NCBI GenBank assembly: GCA_902772975.1
Contig: CACYCX010000103.1
Coordinates: 1 to 33,384, forward strand
DNA: 33,384 bases
Source of the DNA: an uncultured Spirochaetaceae bacterium
GTDB taxonomy: Bacteria; Spirochaetota; Spirochaetia; Treponematales; Treponemataceae
Reading direction: 5' to 3'
The first letter of the stretch is position 1. Each line of letters opens with the position of its first letter. Below are positions 23,498 to 31,909 of this stretch, one piece after another. The position numbers and the translations under genes are program-made. The notes beneath the pieces were generated by a model. That model did no database searches and was not told the origin of the DNA. It saw only the letters and a program-made list of their open reading frames with translations.

Positions 23498-24598
23498 TTA
23501 ATAAGTCATCGGCATTACTATATGGAAGTAGTCTGAATTAGGCTCGTTTCTGATAGTAATAGGCTTTGTCGGCTCCGTAAATTCAAAATTGATTCTTTCT
23601 GACGGAGAAAATTTAAGAGGCTCTTCAATATATTTATAGTTAAAGCCAATGACCATTTCGTCTCCGTCATACTGACACGGAATCTCTTCTTCTGCTTTAC
23701 CGAATTCAGATTCAGGTCCGATGATTGTAAGTGAACCGGAATTAATCTTAAAGATAATTCTAAGAATCTTCTTATCAATCATGATGGAAATACGCTTAAG
23801 TGCTCCCTCAAGTTCTGCCTTATCTACCTGGAATTTTCTTTCCTGAGTTTCAGGAATTACTCTCTGGTAATTCGGGAAGCTTCCTTCGATTGAAAGTGAG
23901 CTGAATTCGTAATTTCCAAACTTAAAGAAAATAAGCTTATCGATTACTGCAACAGAAATATTTCCTTCTGACGGAGAATTCTTGTAAATACAGTTAAGAA
24001 CTTTTGTAGGAATAATTGTCGGTGGAAAATCACTGATTGACTGACCAAGATTTTTTTCTACATAAGAAAGGCGGCGGCCATCTGTAGAAACCATTACGAT
24101 ATTATCGCCCTTCTTTTCAAGGTAAACGCCAGTCATAAAGTAGCGTCTTTCATCATCAGAAACAGAGAATGAAGTCTGATGAATCATTTCCTTGAGTTCT
24201 GCAGCCGGAATATCAAAATAAGTAAGTCCTTCTGATTTATTGATTTCAGGATATTTTTCGCTTGAAATGCTTCTTAAATCAAATTTTACTTTTTTAGCAA
24301 GCGGCTTGATTGTAACATTTATGTCATCCTGTTCAAATTCAATTTCACCTGAAGGAGATGATGAAAGAATGCTCATAAACTTGTCACAATAAATTGTTGT
24401 TGTTCCTTCTTCTTCAATTTCTACAGGAATCTTTGTAATAAAATTTATCGACGAATCAGATGCTTTTATTGTAAGTGTATTGCTTTCTGCAACTAAAAGA
24501 ACATTAGAAAGAATTGATACAGGATTTTTGTTTGTAATAATTTCCTGAGCAATTGATATTTCCTTTATCATTGCATCGCGATCAAACTTAAATTTCAT
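23498..24598 (-). CDS. dnaN: DNA polymerase III beta subunit (sliding clamp)
   Basis: The 366-residue clamp has three repeated domains; MTGVYLEKKGDNIVMVSTDGRRLSY is typical of domain 2 and the protein ends with the usual VMPMTY. It encircles DNA and tethers polymerases. AAGGAG precedes ATG 24598 immediately beside the origin unwinding element. Confidence 0.97.
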   Translation of the reverse strand: MKFKFDRDAMIKEISIAQEIITNKNPVSILSNVLLVAESNTLTIKASDSSINFITKIPVEIEEEGTTTIYCDKFMSILSSSPSGEIEFEQDDINVTIKPLAKKVKFDLRSISSEKYPEINKSEGLTYFDIPAAELKEMIHQTSFSVSDDERRYFMTGVYLEKKGDNIVMVSTDGRRLSYVEKNLGQSISDFPPTIIPTKVLNCIYKNSPSEGNISVAVIDKLIFFKFGNYEFSSLSIEGSFPNYQRVIPETQERKFQVDKAELEGALKRISIMIDKKILRIIFKINSGSLTIIGPESEFGKAEEEIPCQYDGDEMVIGFNYKYIEEPLKFSPSERINFEFTEPTKPITIRNEPNSDYFHIVMPMTY

Positions 24599-24608
24599 GA
24601 CTGACTCC

Positions 24609-24664
24609 TTATATATATTAAATTTATAAATTTAGTAGTAGTAATAATAAGGGGCTGTTGATTT
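24609..24664 (-). other. Basal unwinding element: DnaA box, GC block, DnaA-trio, AT-rich DUE
   Basis: Read on the minus strand: AAATCAACA (24656-24664), GCCCC (24651-24655), the run TTATTATTACTACTACTAAA (24631-24650), then an AT-only segment (24609-24630). The CTA/TTA run is the complement of the 3'-GAT-5' DnaA-trio. The order and polarity match the B. subtilis element. Confidence 0.7.
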
Positions 24665-24745
24665 GTTTAAAAGTACTTTATTTCTTTGCATTACAACAAA
24701 TTAGTCTGTTTAAAAGACATAAAGTTTTTTAAACAGCTTTTAAAC

Positions 24746-24754
24746 TTATGAACA
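24746..24754 (+). other. DnaA box (variant TTATGAACA)
   Basis: TTATGAACA differs at one position from the TTATCAACA box 30 bp to its right. Confidence 0.5.
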
Positions 24755-24775
24755 GGACCTGCACTTACTAACAAG

Positions 24776-24784
24776 TTATCAACA
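24776..24784 (+). other. DnaA box TTATCAACA
   Basis: TTATCAACA is one base from the TTATCCACA consensus. The same 9-mer recurs on the other strand at 32512-32520. Confidence 0.65.
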
Positions 24785-24826
24785 ACATTCTATCACAATA
24801 TTGAACTTTTTTTCCATATTTAAATT

Positions 24827-26281
24827 TTATTTTTTGTATTCCTTAATTTTTCTGATAAGAAGTTTTATTGTTGAATCAAGTGTAGAATCTGTCTTAAGCT
24901 GGTTTTCTACGCTTGTATTTGAGTGAATTATTGTAGAGTGATTTCTTCCGCCAAATTCATTTGCAATTTCAGGGAAAGAATAATTTGTAAGCTTTCTTGC
25001 AATATAAATTGCTATGTTTCTTGGAAATACAAATTTTCTTCCTCTTTTGTTTGATTTGATTTCGCTTAAAGAAATATTGTAATAATCAGAGACAACCTTC
25101 TGAATTGTTTCAACCGTAATGCTTTCTGAAGAAACGTTTAATGAATCTTGCAAAAGATTTTTTGCTATTTCAACAGTAACGTCATTTCCTATAAGCTCGC
25201 CGTATCCTATAATCTTAGTCAGAGCGCCTTCAAGATCACGGACATTTGTAGCAATGTTAGAAGCAATCCAGTCCAATACTTCAGGCGCAACATTTTTCTG
25301 CATAAGCTCAACTTTCTTCTGTAAAATTGCTCGCCTTGTTTCAAAAGTAGGAACTTGAATATCAATAACAAGTCCCTTTGAGAATCTTGTCCTTAATCTG
25401 TCAGAAATTTCAGGAATCTCAGAAATAGGACGGTCGCATGTTAAGAAAATCTGCGCCTTTAATGATTCAAGTGAATCGAATGTATGATAAAGTTCTTCCT
25501 GCAAAGATTCTTTTTCAGACAAAAAGTGAATGTCGTCTAAAAGAAGTACATCAAGATTTCTGTATTTCTTTTTAAATTTATCTGTCGTCTTATCATGAAT
25601 CGACATGAAAAATTCATTTGCCATGGCTTCCGTAGAAATATAGGCAATTTTGACATTTCCTTTTCTTTCGTTGTAAATATAATTTCCCAGAGCTTCCATA
25701 AGGTGTGTTTTTCCAAGTCCAGAGCCACCATATAAAAGAATCGGAGTATATGCCTTTCCCGGATTTTTTGCTGCGGCTAAAGATGCCTGGTAAGCGTACA
25801 TGCTGTTTTCACCCGGAACGAATGTATCAAATGTAAATTTGCTGTCTAATTGAGGATGAGGCTTAAAATTTTCATCACTTACAGACTGAACTTCACTTTT
25901 CTGAACAGCCTTTTTTGCATTTTCTTCTTTTGATTGTGATAAAGCTTTTTCGCTTAAAGATTCCGAAGAGCTTGAAGACTCCTGATTGGAAGCTGAATTT
26001 TTATAAACGGATGTATTTTGAATTTCAGGCTCAATTTCTATATCAGAAATTCCTGTAAGCTCAGTGATTTTTGACTTTATCTTTTCGATTGTTCCTTTTG
26101 AAATCATCTGTTTCCACAAAAATTCTGAAGGAACAGCTGTTTTTATGATATTTTTGTCATCTTCAATGTATTTTAAATTAAACCAGAGAGTAAAATATGA
26201 TTCATTCTGAGATTCTATGTACTCCTGATGAATCTGGTTCATAGATTCATGCCAGATTGCTTCATAATTATTCTCGCTCAT
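24827..26281 (-). CDS. dnaA: Chromosomal replication initiator DnaA
   Basis: The 484-residue AAA+ initiator has domain I (about 1-90), a Ser/Glu-rich linker (about 95-150), Walker A GGSGLGKTH (about 185-193), Walker B LLLDDIHFL and a sensor region with RLRTRFSKGL and RDLEGALTKII. The domain IV DNA-binding helix is GGRNHSTIIHS, a small variation from the usual GGRDHTTVLHA, consistent with the A-rich DnaA boxes seen here. The ATG at 26281 has no Shine-Dalgarno sequence and lies 7 bp from a consensus TATAAT, suggesting leaderless translation of the initiator. Confidence 0.97.
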   Translation of the reverse strand: MSENNYEAIWHESMNQIHQEYIESQNESYFTLWFNLKYIEDDKNIIKTAVPSEFLWKQMISKGTIEKIKSKITELTGISDIEIEPEIQNTSVYKNSASNQESSSSSESLSEKALSQSKEENAKKAVQKSEVQSVSDENFKPHPQLDSKFTFDTFVPGENSMYAYQASLAAAKNPGKAYTPILLYGGSGLGKTHLMEALGNYIYNERKGNVKIAYISTEAMANEFFMSIHDKTTDKFKKKYRNLDVLLLDDIHFLSEKESLQEELYHTFDSLESLKAQIFLTCDRPISEIPEISDRLRTRFSKGLVIDIQVPTFETRRAILQKKVELMQKNVAPEVLDWIASNIATNVRDLEGALTKIIGYGELIGNDVTVEIAKNLLQDSLNVSSESITVETIQKVVSDYYNISLSEIKSNKRGRKFVFPRNIAIYIARKLTNYSFPEIANEFGGRNHSTIIHSNTSVENQLKTDSTLDSTIKLLIRKIKEYKK

Positions 26282-26288
26282 AACCGCT

Positions 26289-26318
26289 ATTATAAACCGC
26301 CTTTACTTTTTTCTTCAA
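26289..26318 (-). promoter_or_regulatory. dnaA promoter (predicted leaderless)
   Basis: TTGAAG (26313-26318), 18-bp spacer, TATAAT (26289-26294) on the minus strand; 7 nt to the ATG. It interleaves with the gyrB promoter. Confidence 0.6.
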
Positions 26319-26330
26319 TACAAGTATAAT
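26302..26330 (+). promoter_or_regulatory. gyrB promoter
   Basis: TTTACT (26302-26307), 17-bp spacer, TATAAT (26325-26330). Start near 26337 gives a ~70-nt leader with AAAAGGAA before ATG 26410. Its -35 lies in the spacer of the dnaA promoter. Confidence 0.55.
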
Positions 26331-26409
26331 TTTTTGATACTCTTTATTCTATATTAATTGTATCTTAATTTTGATTAATTTTCAAAAGTTTTAAAAGGAA
26401 ATACATATA

Positions 26410-28404
26410 ATGGCTAGTAATTATTCTGCAGGTAATATTCAGGTTTTAAAAGGACTTGAAGCTGTTCGTAAGCGCCCTGGAATGTACATTGGTTCTACAG
26501 GTCCGCGCGGTCTCCATCATCTTGTATACGAAACAGTAGATAACTCAATAGACGAAGCCATGGCAGGCTTTTGTGATACGATAGTTGTTGCTCTTGAAAA
26601 AGACGATATTGTCCGTGTTGAAGACAATGGACGCGGAATTCCAGTTGATATTCACCCTACAGAAAAAATTTCTGCTCTGGAACTTGTTTTAACACGCCTT
26701 CATGCCGGCGGTAAGTTTGACAAAGGCTCTTATAAAGTTTCCGGCGGTCTTCATGGTGTAGGCGTTTCATGCGTAAATGCACTTTCTGACTGGATGGAAG
26801 CAACAGTAAAGCGCGACGGCCATGTTTACAGGCAGTATTATGAGCGCGGAATTCCTAAGACAAAAGTAGAAGTTATTGGCGATACGGACGCTCACGGAAC
26901 TACAATCAGATGGAAAGCCGATAAAACAATCTTTACTGAAACTACAACATACAATTTTGATTCTCTTCGTGAGCGCCTCAGGGAGCTTGCTTTCCTTAAC
27001 AGCGGCATTGTAATTACATTCCGCGATGAGCGCCTTGAAAATCCAAAAGAGGAAATCCTCAAGTTTGAAGGCGGTATCAATCAGTTCGTAAAGGACATCG
27101 ATGTCGGAAAGGCAGTTGTTCCAGAAGAGCCGATTTATATCAAGGAAGAGCGCGATGATGTAATCACCGAAGTTTCCCTTCACTATAACAATTCTTATTC
27201 AGAAAATGTCCACACTTTTGTAAACGACATTAATACACGCGACGGTGGTACTCATCTTGAAGGATTTAAAAGTGCACTTCGCTTTGTATTGAATAAATTC
27301 TTTGAAGCAAACGAAAAGCTTAAAAAGGCAATCGATAAAGAAGAAAAGCTTACTTACGAAGATTTGAGTTCAGGACTTACGGCCGTAATTTCGATGAAAG
27401 TTCCAGAGCCTGAGTTTGAAGGCCAGACAAAGGAAAAGCTCGGAAATACTGAAGTCCGCACGATTGTCGATCAGATTGTAAAGGAAAAGCTTACTCTTTA
27501 TTTTGAACAGAATCCGCAGGTGCTTGAATCAATCCTTAAAAAGGCAATTGATGAAGCAAAAGCGCGTATTGCAGCCCGCAAGGCAAAAGACAGCATGCGC
27601 AAAAAGACAATGAGCGACGGATTCGGACTTCCTGAAAAATTATCTGACTGCTCGTTAAAGGATCCTGAACTCTGCGAAGTTTATATCGTAGAGGGAGACT
27701 CAGCGGGCGGTTCAGCAAAAAAAGGACGCGATCCTAAAACACAGGCAATTCTTCCGCTTTGGGGAAAAATGCTTAATGTCGAAAAGGTTCGTCCAGAAAA
27801 AGTTATGAACAACGATAAGCTTGAACCGATTATCGCTTCTTTGGGTGCAGGCTTTGGAAAAGATTTTAACATCAATAAGCTTCGTTATCATAAGATTATC
27901 ATTATGGCAGATGCCGATGTCGACGGAAGCCACATCCGCACGCTGCTTCTGACTTTCTTCTTCCGCTATATGCCGCAGCTTATCGAAAACGGTTACGTAT
28001 ATCTTGCAATGCCGCCGCTGTTTAAGGTTCAGAAAGGAAAGAAAGCCTTCTATGCATATTCTGATGAAGAACGCGACAGAATTCTTGCTGAACTTAAAAG
28101 CGAAGATCCTGACGCGGTTGTAGAAAATCCAGGTGAAGAAGGCGAGGCTCAGGAAGAGGCCGCACAGGATACAAAAAAGAAAAAGAGCAAGATTGATGTT
28201 CAGCGTTACAAAGGTCTTGGTGAAATGGACGGAAATCAGCTTTGGGAAACTACAATGGATCCGGCTCACAGAAAGATGCGTGTAGTAACAATTCCAGATG
28301 CGATTGCGGCCGATAAGATTTTCTCTGTCTGCATGGGCGAAGAAGTAGAACCTCGCCGCCAGTTCATAGAATCAAACTCAAGTTATGCAAATTTGGATAT
28401 TTAG
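26410..28404 (+). CDS. gyrB: DNA gyrase subunit B
   Basis: The 664-residue ATPase subunit begins with the GHKL domain (RKRPGMYIGSTGPRGLHHLVYE, ETVDNSIDEA, VEDNGRGIPVD, GGLHGVGVSCVNALS). It then has the TOPRIM domain (VEGDSAGGSAKKGRD, ADADVDGSHIRTLLLTFFFRYM) and the gyrase-typical C-terminus (QRYKGLGEM, FIESNS). Between TOPRIM and QRYKGLGEM is an acidic-then-basic insert (about residues 564-596, EDPDAVVENPGEEGEAQEEA then KKKKSK), which makes it slightly longer than the usual ~640. With GyrA it supercoils DNA. It is 10 bp from gyrA. Confidence 0.97.
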   Translation: MASNYSAGNIQVLKGLEAVRKRPGMYIGSTGPRGLHHLVYETVDNSIDEAMAGFCDTIVVALEKDDIVRVEDNGRGIPVDIHPTEKISALELVLTRLHAGGKFDKGSYKVSGGLHGVGVSCVNALSDWMEATVKRDGHVYRQYYERGIPKTKVEVIGDTDAHGTTIRWKADKTIFTETTTYNFDSLRERLRELAFLNSGIVITFRDERLENPKEEILKFEGGINQFVKDIDVGKAVVPEEPIYIKEERDDVITEVSLHYNNSYSENVHTFVNDINTRDGGTHLEGFKSALRFVLNKFFEANEKLKKAIDKEEKLTYEDLSSGLTAVISMKVPEPEFEGQTKEKLGNTEVRTIVDQIVKEKLTLYFEQNPQVLESILKKAIDEAKARIAARKAKDSMRKKTMSDGFGLPEKLSDCSLKDPELCEVYIVEGDSAGGSAKKGRDPKTQAILPLWGKMLNVEKVRPEKVMNNDKLEPIIASLGAGFGKDFNINKLRYHKIIIMADADVDGSHIRTLLLTFFFRYMPQLIENGYVYLAMPPLFKVQKGKKAFYAYSDEERDRILAELKSEDPDAVVENPGEEGEAQEEAAQDTKKKKSKIDVQRYKGLGEMDGNQLWETTMDPAHRKMRVVTIPDAIAADKIFSVCMGEEVEPRRQFIESNSSYANLDI

Positions 28405-28414
28405 GAAATAAAAA

Positions 28415-30925
28415 ATGGAAGAGATTAAAACCCCGGAAGGCGGCTCAGTTATAAAAATTCCTATTGAGGATGAAGTTAAGCAGGCTTATATTGATTACTC
28501 AATGTCAGTCATCATCCAGCGTGCTTTGCCTGATGTTCGCGATGGACTTAAACCGGTTCACCGCCGAATCATGTATGCAATGGATACGCTTCATCTTACA
28601 AGCGGCGGAAAGACAAAGAAATGCGCCACGATTGTCGGTGAAGTTCTTGGACATTATCATCCGCATGGTGACGCTTCAGTTTATGATGCTCTTGTCCGCT
28701 TAGGTCAGGATTTTGCACAGAGATATACGACTGTAACTCCACAGGGAAACTTTGGTACAATCGGCGGTGACCCGGCTGCGGCTTACCGTTATACCGAAGC
28801 AAAGATGTCAAAGATTACGGAAGAAATGGTTGCGGATATTTCAAAGAATACCGTAGACATGGTTCCTAACTTTGATGATACAACAAAAGAGCCTTCAGTT
28901 CTTCCATCAGCATTTCCTTTCCTTTTGTGTAACGGTACGACCGGTATTGCCGTTGGTATGGCTTCAAACATGCCGACACACAACCTTCGTGAAGTAAGCG
29001 CGGCCATTTCGGCTTATATCGATAATCCGGACATTTCAATCGATGAATTGATGACTCATATTAAAGGCCCGGATTTCCCGACTGGCGGTATTATTTACGG
29101 CCGTGAAGGAATTAAAAAGGCTTACAAAACTGGCCGCGGAAAAATTACAATCCGTTCGCAGTTTACGATTGAAACAGACAAGAACGGCCGCGAATCGATT
29201 GTATTTACGGAAGTTCCATACGGAATAAATACAACAAACATTATTCGCCGCATCAAAGAGCTTGTACGCGACAAACAGATAGAAGGCATTTCTGGCGCAA
29301 ATGATGAATCATCTGACCGTTCGGGAATGCGTCTTGTAGTTGACTTAAAGCGCGGCGCGGTTACAAAGCTTGTATTGAATCAGCTTTTTGCAAAGACAGA
29401 TTTACAGTCAAACTTTGGCGTTATAAATCTTGCGCTTGTTCCAAAAGAAAAAGATACGGGAATCCGTTATGAGGAGCCGGGATATCTTTCGCTTAAAGAA
29501 ACTTACCTTAAGCCTGAAGTCCTGAACTTAAAGCAGCTTATCGAATATTTTGTAAAGCATCGTGATGAAGTTATTACGCGCCGCACAATTTATGACCTTA
29601 AGGTTGCTAAGCACAGAATGCATATTTTGGAAGCGCTTATTACGGCAATCAATAATATTGACGAAGTAATCAAGATTATAAAGGAAAGCCGTGATACAGA
29701 AGCTGCAAAGCTTGCGCTCGAAAAGAGATTTAATTTTGATGATGAACAGGCTCAGGCAATTGTTGATATGCAGCTTAAGCGCCTTACTCATCTTCAGATT
29801 GAAGACCTGCAGAAGGAAATAAAAGAGCTCCAGGCATGGATTGACTATCTTGAAGATCTTCTTGCTCATCATGAAAAAATTCTTGCAAAGATAAAGGAAG
29901 AAACAGAAGAGCTTGCCAGAAAATATGGTGATGACAGGCGCACCACAATTGTTGCCGATGAAGTAGAAGAAATCAATGTTGAAGACATGATTAAAGAAGA
30001 AGACATGGTCGTAATGATTTCTAAGCTCGGTTATATGAAGCGCGTTTCTGTAACTCAGTATAAAAAGCAGGGCAGGGGAGGAACTGGAAGCAACGGAACC
30101 GCACTTGTAGAAGACGATTATGTTAACCAGCTTTTTATCGGCTCTACTCACGATCATATTCTTTTTGTTACGACGGCAGGAAAAGCATACTGGATTAAAG
30201 TTCATGAAATTCCGGAAAGCTCAAAGAATGCGCGCGGTACTCACATTAAGAGCATGATACAAATCAGCGCAGACGAAGAGATTACGACAGTCGTAACGCT
30301 GCGTGAATTTACAGAAAAAGATTATCTGTTTATGACGACTATAAACGGTGTTGTAAAGAAAGTTCAGACAAGCGAATTCTCTAATGCAAAGACAAGAGGT
30401 ATCATCGGTCTTAAGTTGAAGGAAGGTGATAAGCTTGTAAGTGCAATTCCGACAAACGGAAGCAGCGAAGTTCTTCTTGTTACCCGCCGCGGTAAGGCAT
30501 TGCGCTTTAGCGAAGAAGATGTACGCGAGATGGGAAGGGCAAGCTGCGGAATTAAGGGAATGAAGCTTTCCGAAGGTGACGAAATTTCTGGTGTAGTAAA
30601 AGTTACTGAAGGGGAATCAATTCTTCTTCTTACGGAAAAAGGCTACGGAAAGCGCGTTAAGTTTGAAGATTTTAATCCGCATGGAAGAGGAACCGGCGGC
30701 CAGCGCATATTCGGAAATACAGAAGAGCGCGGCGAGATTGTTGGAATTCTTCCGGTTAAGGATTCAGATGAAATTGTCTGCATGACAAGTCAGGGTAAGA
30801 CACTGCGCGTTCTTGCTGATACCATTAACCAGCAGGGAACCGGTTCAACAGGAGTCAAGGTTGTTAAGATTACGGAACCTGATTTCCTTGTTGGATTTGA
30901 TAAGGTACCGGCCAAGGATGAATAA
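28415..30925 (+). CDS. gyrA: DNA gyrase subunit A
   Basis: The 836-residue subunit has a winged-helix core with the catalytic Tyr126 (AAYRYTEAKMSK). Its C-terminal beta-pinwheel carries the GyrA-box-like KKQGRGGTG, which separates it from ParC. The quinolone-determining loop reads HPHGDASVYD: position 87, equivalent to E. coli Ser83, is Ala. Asp91 (E. coli Asp87) is kept. It is cotranscribed with gyrB. The stop codon is inside a hairpin. Confidence 0.97.
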   Translation: MEEIKTPEGGSVIKIPIEDEVKQAYIDYSMSVIIQRALPDVRDGLKPVHRRIMYAMDTLHLTSGGKTKKCATIVGEVLGHYHPHGDASVYDALVRLGQDFAQRYTTVTPQGNFGTIGGDPAAAYRYTEAKMSKITEEMVADISKNTVDMVPNFDDTTKEPSVLPSAFPFLLCNGTTGIAVGMASNMPTHNLREVSAAISAYIDNPDISIDELMTHIKGPDFPTGGIIYGREGIKKAYKTGRGKITIRSQFTIETDKNGRESIVFTEVPYGINTTNIIRRIKELVRDKQIEGISGANDESSDRSGMRLVVDLKRGAVTKLVLNQLFAKTDLQSNFGVINLALVPKEKDTGIRYEEPGYLSLKETYLKPEVLNLKQLIEYFVKHRDEVITRRTIYDLKVAKHRMHILEALITAINNIDEVIKIIKESRDTEAAKLALEKRFNFDDEQAQAIVDMQLKRLTHLQIEDLQKEIKELQAWIDYLEDLLAHHEKILAKIKEETEELARKYGDDRRTTIVADEVEEINVEDMIKEEDMVVMISKLGYMKRVSVTQYKKQGRGGTGSNGTALVEDDYVNQLFIGSTHDHILFVTTAGKAYWIKVHEIPESSKNARGTHIKSMIQISADEEITTVVTLREFTEKDYLFMTTINGVVKKVQTSEFSNAKTRGIIGLKLKEGDKLVSAIPTNGSSEVLLVTRRGKALRFSEEDVREMGRASCGIKGMKLSEGDEISGVVKVTEGESILLLTEKGYGKRVKFEDFNPHGRGTGGQRIFGNTEERGEIVGILPVKDSDEIVCMTSQGKTLRVLADTINQQGTGSTGVKVVKITEPDFLVGFDKVPAKDE

Positions 30926-31040
30926 ACTGACACCCTGCGGGTGCAGTTTATTCAGCTATGAAACTGACAGAGCACGCCCTTCGTGCCTGCTCTGCAGTTC
31001 AAATCAGCTTTAACCGACATCGCTTTGCGCTGCGGTTAAA
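30923..31040. repeat. Three stacked inverted repeats behind gyrA
   Basis: Hairpin 1 (30923-30950): TAAACTG, A, CACCC-TGC-GGGTG, CAGTTTA. Hairpin 2 (30962-30999): AACTG, A, CAGAGCA...TGCTCTG, CAGTT, with inner CACG/CGTG. Hairpin 3 (31009-31040): TTTAACCG...CGGTTAAA with inner CGC-TTT-GCG. Hairpins 1 and 2 share the outer arm and the single unpaired A. None is followed by a T-run. Confidence 0.7.
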
Positions 31041-31073
31041 CCCATAGGGTAGGGCGCCGTGCCATTGCGCAGT

Positions 31074-31793
31074 TTATTGAAGTTGGATTAATGCTTTAAG
31101 CTGGCTCTGGTCGCCGTAAATGGCGACAATTTTTTTGCCTTCAATCTGTGCGTACTTTCCTGTAATTTCTTTTTCTGTTTTGATTTCGTTTTTGTAAGTG
31201 ATTCGTAATTTTGTAAAGCGGCTGTTTTTATAAATTTCTTCAGGCAGTGATTCAAGTGCATAATCAAGATAAACAAGATTATGAATGTGGTCGTTAAAGT
31301 CAAAGTCACTTCGCCTGATTTTAATTACTGTTTCTTTTTCAAAAGTTTCTGGTACCGGGATTTTTGCAAGCTTTGAATCTTCAAAGGCTTTTTTGTCTTC
31401 GGGTTTATATTTGTCAATCAAATCCTTTTCGATTTTGCAAAGGCGTCCGGCTTTTGTGTCAAACAAAACCCAGCGTGTTGTTCCGCGGATACAGACTGAA
31501 TCGTTCTGATATAGAAGAAAATCTCTGAGTGCAACCAGCGGCGATGATAGTCCCTGCGACCATGTTTGGGCTTTTATGCTGTCCGTGTAATTTGGAAATG
31601 ATTCGGCTTCTACGCTCCACTCTGTAAGGATCCATGCCGTAGATGATTCATTATTCTGATAGACGCCTTTTCCGGCAATATCGGAATGCTTGTTTCCCAT
31701 GTTTTCAAAAATCTTAAGTACGGCTTGCAGAGAAAGTTTTCCGTCTTTTGAAAAATCTTCAATCATTGGAGAGTAGTTGTCTGTTACAATCAT
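31074..31793 (-). CDS. Acyl-ACP thioesterase (FatA/FatB-like)
   Basis: The 239-residue double hot-dog enzyme releases fatty acids from acyl carrier protein. N-terminal AVLKIFENMGNKHS and TAWILTEWSVEAESFP are typical of the PF01643 first domain. In the second domain, DFDFNDHIHNLVYLDYALESLP holds the catalytic Asn and His. Bacterial members are common in anaerobes. No fatty-acid gene is nearby. Like several genes here, its ATG lacks a Shine-Dalgarno sequence and is 6 bp after a -10-like TAAAGT. Confidence 0.87.
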   Translation of the reverse strand: MIVTDNYSPMIEDFSKDGKLSLQAVLKIFENMGNKHSDIAGKGVYQNNESSTAWILTEWSVEAESFPNYTDSIKAQTWSQGLSSPLVALRDFLLYQNDSVCIRGTTRWVLFDTKAGRLCKIEKDLIDKYKPEDKKAFEDSKLAKIPVPETFEKETVIKIRRSDFDFNDHIHNLVYLDYALESLPEEIYKNSRFTKLRITYKNEIKTEKEITGKYAQIEGKKIVAIYGDQSQLKALIQLQ

Positions 31794-31799
31794 TTTTTT

Positions 31800-31828
31800 A
31801 CTTTAACAAAGTTTTTATTTTGTCTCAA
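31800..31828 (-). promoter_or_regulatory. Promoter of acyl-ACP thioesterase (predicted leaderless)
   Basis: TTGAGA (31823-31828), 17-bp spacer, TAAAGT (31800-31805); 6 nt to ATG 31793. Confidence 0.45.
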
Positions 31829-31909
31829 CAGTTTTTTGAATTCAGACTTAACGACTAAAAAATTATGGCTATATTAATTTGTAAAATTCTTAATGAAAGG
31901 ATTTTAAAA

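Larger units (their letters stand above)
24599..24826. other. Replication origin oriC, dnaA-dnaN intergenic
   Basis: This 228-bp AT-rich gene-free stretch holds DnaA-box-like 9-mers, a GC block, a DnaA-trio run and an AT-rich segment in order. It also has a perfect 10-bp inverted repeat (CTGTTTAAAA 24706-24715, TTTTAAACAG 24727-24736). Gene orientation switches at dnaA/gyrB, as expected at a bidirectional origin. Confidence 0.8.
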
